Position numbers and translations under genes: made by a program. The notes beneath the pieces are model-generated. The model worked only from the letters and a program-made list of their open reading frames with translations. It was not told where the DNA came from and did not search any database. A DNA stretch of 64,000 nt from Procambarus clarkii (Eukaryota > Arthropoda > Malacostraca > Decapoda > Cambaridae): NCBI RefSeq assembly GCF_040958095.1, contig NC_091193.1, positions 19,852,722-19,916,721 of the forward strand. Direction: 5' to 3'. Shown here in pieces: positions 57,672 through 64,000 of this stretch. How positions within the stretch are numbered: the first letter of the stretch is position 1; each line of letters opens with the position of its first letter.

Positions 57672-59519
57672 ATTAAGTAATTATCAAAAGATGGCAAGCT
57701 GGGGAGACTATGTAGCACTATCAGCGTCACTGGATATGCAAGTCTAAATAACACAGGGGATGCCAATGTGAGAACAAAAGCTCATAAAGCAAAGGATATC
57801 AAAAGAACTGGATTTGCCAAGGGACAGTTGGGAAACAAGACTCACGAGCATCCTGAAAATCTAGACAGTAGACAAGGACTGTAAGAGGGACAATGCAGTT
57901 CGGACAATAAGGAACAGGGAGATGTTCCATTACATGGGCCAGACCTGTTTCCCACCTCTGGTTACGGTGGGTGGAGGAAGACCAAGGGGACAGGCTACCC
58001 TTAAGAGTAGCCAATTTATTACCAGTATCACAAGACCATTGGACACAGATTGAGGAATGAATGACAGTAAAAATTTGAGTAAGTAATGCCTTTTTGGGAA
58101 ATAAGACAAGTGTGGATAGCTTCCTTAGTGGCAGTCCCCACACTCATTTGAGGGAATACCAATATGGCTGGGAACCCAGCAAAACTCACTTGCTTAAAAC
58201 AACTAGAAACAAGAAACAGCCAATATTGTATTTTGAAGACAAGAGGGTGCATAGGATTAAATGACTCCAGAGCCAGTAGAGCACTGTGAGAGTCAACTGC
58301 AATGACAAAGGAGTGCTCAAGATAGAAAAGTAATTGACAAAAAGCATACAATATCACATACTGTTCAGCTGTGAAGAAAGTAGCCTCTGCAGGTAGACAG
58401 CAAATAAAGGTTTGGTCTGGAAAGACCACAGAGTATCCAACACCGGCAATAGACTTGGAACCATCTGTTAAGAGGGAAACAGAATTTAAGTGCAACGAAA
58501 AATATTAAGAAAAATGTGCTTCATAACAAAGGAAATGGTAGAAACCTTTACCGTGTGGTTCAGAGTCCTGCTAAACTTTGCAAGTGGAATCCTCCATGGT
58601 GGTAAGGACGGAACAAAGCGAGGAATGATGTTGGTAACAAACCGAAAAGGAGGCCTGTAAGCGAGACATTCAAACAGAAAAAGGAAGGTGAAAGGGAACA
58701 GGACTTCCCAACAGTCAAAGCCCAGCAAAAACAAGAATAAAAATGTTGGAGACTTTGCAGGGTAGTGAAGGCAGTAATGATCTCAACAATCCTGGATTTT
58801 TATTTTTTTTTTATTGTTGCCGCCGGAGGAGGCTAGTTTATTGTGCACCCCATACTCATCCTGTGAGCGGTAGCACAAAAAACATTACAGAGGGCACAAA
58901 AGGTCTTTATCAGACCTCATCTTAGATTATTACATAAACAATTTCATCTATCCTTCACACCTTATAGATACAATGTCAGCTAATTACAGAGAAAGTGCTA
59001 TTTCAAGAGCTATATATTTACAGTAAGTCATTATACATTAATGGTAGGTCTTATCGCACAAGCTCTGAATAGGGGACGAATGAAGGCCAATCAACTCTGG
59101 CGCAACCCAGCATGGTGCAGAACATTAAGATAATGAAGGATCAAAGGAGAGGCAGAGTAGGCAGGGCAGCTATAATCCTGTTTAAACTTCACAAGAGAGG
59201 AGTGCAAATAGAGTAATGCGCATTTATCAACAACCCAGGAAGTATGAGACAAGGCTCGAATTAACATATGGTCATAGAGCATTTGGCTCAGAGGTAAGAG
59301 AGATGTAACTAAGACAAATGTGTGCCAAAATCAATTCCAACAGTTCAGCAGAATCCTTAGAGGTGGGGACTACCACAGAGTGACAATGGGGTACAAAGAA
59401 CGACCTGCCTCCAAGTAAAAGTCATAGCCCAAGTCTTAAATGAGAACTTGAGGCCACAACTGATGGCCCAGGATGACACAGCATCAATCACAAGTTGGAG
59501 CCAGCATTGGAGGAAAGGG
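57672..59519 (-). pseudogene. Decayed 5'-truncated copy of the I-type retrotransposon
   Basis: Minus-strand homologue of the 3' half of ORF2, from the region just downstream of YVDD (homologous to ~49,970 of the intact element) to the 3' UTR with TTTTGATAATTACTTAATG. The RNase H part still reads TDGSKSIAGVGYSVVFPDQT, but frameshifts and stops break the frame repeatedly. A family C repeat and low-complexity T-run (58795-58930) interrupt it. Older than the copy at 48279-54568. Confidence 0.88.
58835..58925. repeat. Diverged family C repeat nested in the decayed retrotransposon
   Basis: GTTTATTGTGCACCCCATAC...GTGAGCGGTAG...CATTACAGAGG..CAC follows the family C order with many changes. It lies between two parts of the retroelement ORF, so it inserted after it. 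Confidence 0.65.
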
Positions 59520-60668
59520 GAATATTCCGGGCATTCTGTACAATCACTGGCATTCTAGTAACATGACTATACTACTTCAGTGTATTTTGCTTCAACACCC
59601 CATTTTATTCCCTCTTTCCTTCAACTCTCCTTTTCTCATCACTATACGTAATCCCAACACACACCAGTTGCTCCTCTAAACAACCCCCCCCCCCCACTCC
59701 AAATGCAAATTTATCTTCCGTACCCGAGTTTCTCTTCCATGTCAGGACTGGAATAGTATATACTGTACTATCTCGTAGTCTTTTCTTAACTCCCATACTA
59801 ACATTTGTTACATTTATTATACTCTTTCACCTCTCCTACCACTCTTATCCTGCTCATTATTTTTTCTTAATGCACTTCCTACTTATCTTACACTGTATCC
59901 AAATACTGTACTGTATTTAAAACTTCCTACAACTTCCAGTACATCTTCCTTATTTTTAACCCTCCAGTTCAAATCAGTCTTACCATTCTATAGTACTCAA
60001 CCAAATCCACATCTCATTCTTGTCTTTCAAATACCATAATCTTACTTTTCCTACACTGACCCACTTTCTTCTTGCCCACACTAATGAACTCATTCACGAA
60101 CTATTTAAAAAAAATTGCCATTCCATCTCACTCTCAGCAAAGTGCACTGTATCAACATAAACAGTATACATATCATTAACAGTTTATCCCTCTCACAATC
60201 GTCTTTCTCAAATTATTATATTAGTAGGATTCATATTGGTAAGTTTGAAAAGTCAAGAGCATGTCCAGAAAACTAATTTTCAAGCATTGCTGGTTAAACC
60301 AGATCTGGACGTAGAAATTTGATTACAATACAGTACTGTAATGTTACTTCACAAATTACAATTGTGAACGTGTAGTTCATTGCAAAAAAATTAGATGACA
60401 AAAAGTCAATAGATTTCAGGCTTATATCCTTTTTCTAAAATGCATATTACCAAACAAATAATTTAGTAAAATTTTCAATTGCAGAAAAATATATTTTATA
60501 AACTCTTTCATATTAAATCAAACTTCGAGTGACTGAGCATTGATTACTTAATAACTTAAAAGTATGTACAAAATTTTTAATTTAATCTTTCATAACTGGG
60601 AAGTACTGTATATTACAGAATTACCTATATACACGTGTAAAAGATTTAGCTAGAAATACTGTACAGTA
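59520..60668. other. Intergenic between the decayed retroelement and COA5
   Basis: Pyrimidine-rich on the plus strand at 59570-60100 (many CTT/TCC runs), and the COA5 3' UTR at the right. No gene recognised. Confidence 0.5.

Positions 60669-64000
<3,332 letters not shown>

Overview
This is a piece of an AT-rich animal nuclear genome, most likely from a decapod crustacean and probably a freshwater crayfish. The reasons are interrupted genes with GT..AG introns, long (TA)n, (TAA)n and minisatellite arrays, TTAGG-type telomere-like repeats (the arthropod motif), and a dense set of tRNA-derived SINEs and non-LTR fragments that I recognise from crayfish sequences. The genus is recalled from memory, not tested.

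Three protein-coding genes can be assembled exon by exon. (1) 6706-14272, + strand: a complete Amt-type ammonium transporter, 10 coding exons, 563 aa, with the twin pore histidines and one GC-AG intron. (2) 23246-55617, + strand: WDPCP/Fritz, the planar cell polarity and ciliogenesis effector of the CPLANE complex, 10 coding exons, 819 aa, with a 20-kb last intron. (3) 60669-64000, - strand, 5' end outside the window: COA5/PET191, the small twin-CX9C cytochrome c oxidase assembly factor. Its exons are mostly too short to show as ORFs. WDPCP and COA5 are convergent, about 5 kb apart.

The last WDPCP intron holds the largest mobile element: a 6.29-kb non-LTR retrotransposon (antisense, 48279-54568) with intact gag-like ORF1 (three zinc knuckles) and ORF2 (endonuclease, reverse transcriptase, RNase H). 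It sits inside an older, oppositely oriented copy of its own family, and an exact 13-bp target-site duplication marks the insertion. A third decayed copy lies at 57672-59519. Two fragments of a different (CR1/Jockey-like) non-LTR group are at 15838-16210 and 43655-44446.

Layout: 1-6700 repeat-rich flank (minisatellites, SINEs, purine tract, a palindrome between TA arrays); 6706-14272 Amt; 14273-23245 intergenic (SINEs, foldback element with inverted TTAGG repeats, 168-bp satellite abutting a hAT transposase remnant, 36-bp minisatellite); 23246-55617 WDPCP with the nested retrotransposon; 55618-60668 WDPCP 3' region and decayed retroelement; 60669-64000 COA5. I see no operon-like logic: the three genes act in separate processes (ammonia transport, ciliary/PCP trafficking, mitochondrial complex IV assembly). 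Much of the unusual content is repeat structure, including several long spacerless palindromes, a C/G-stemmed three-helix foldback, and SINE families with different tRNA-like heads but a shared core.
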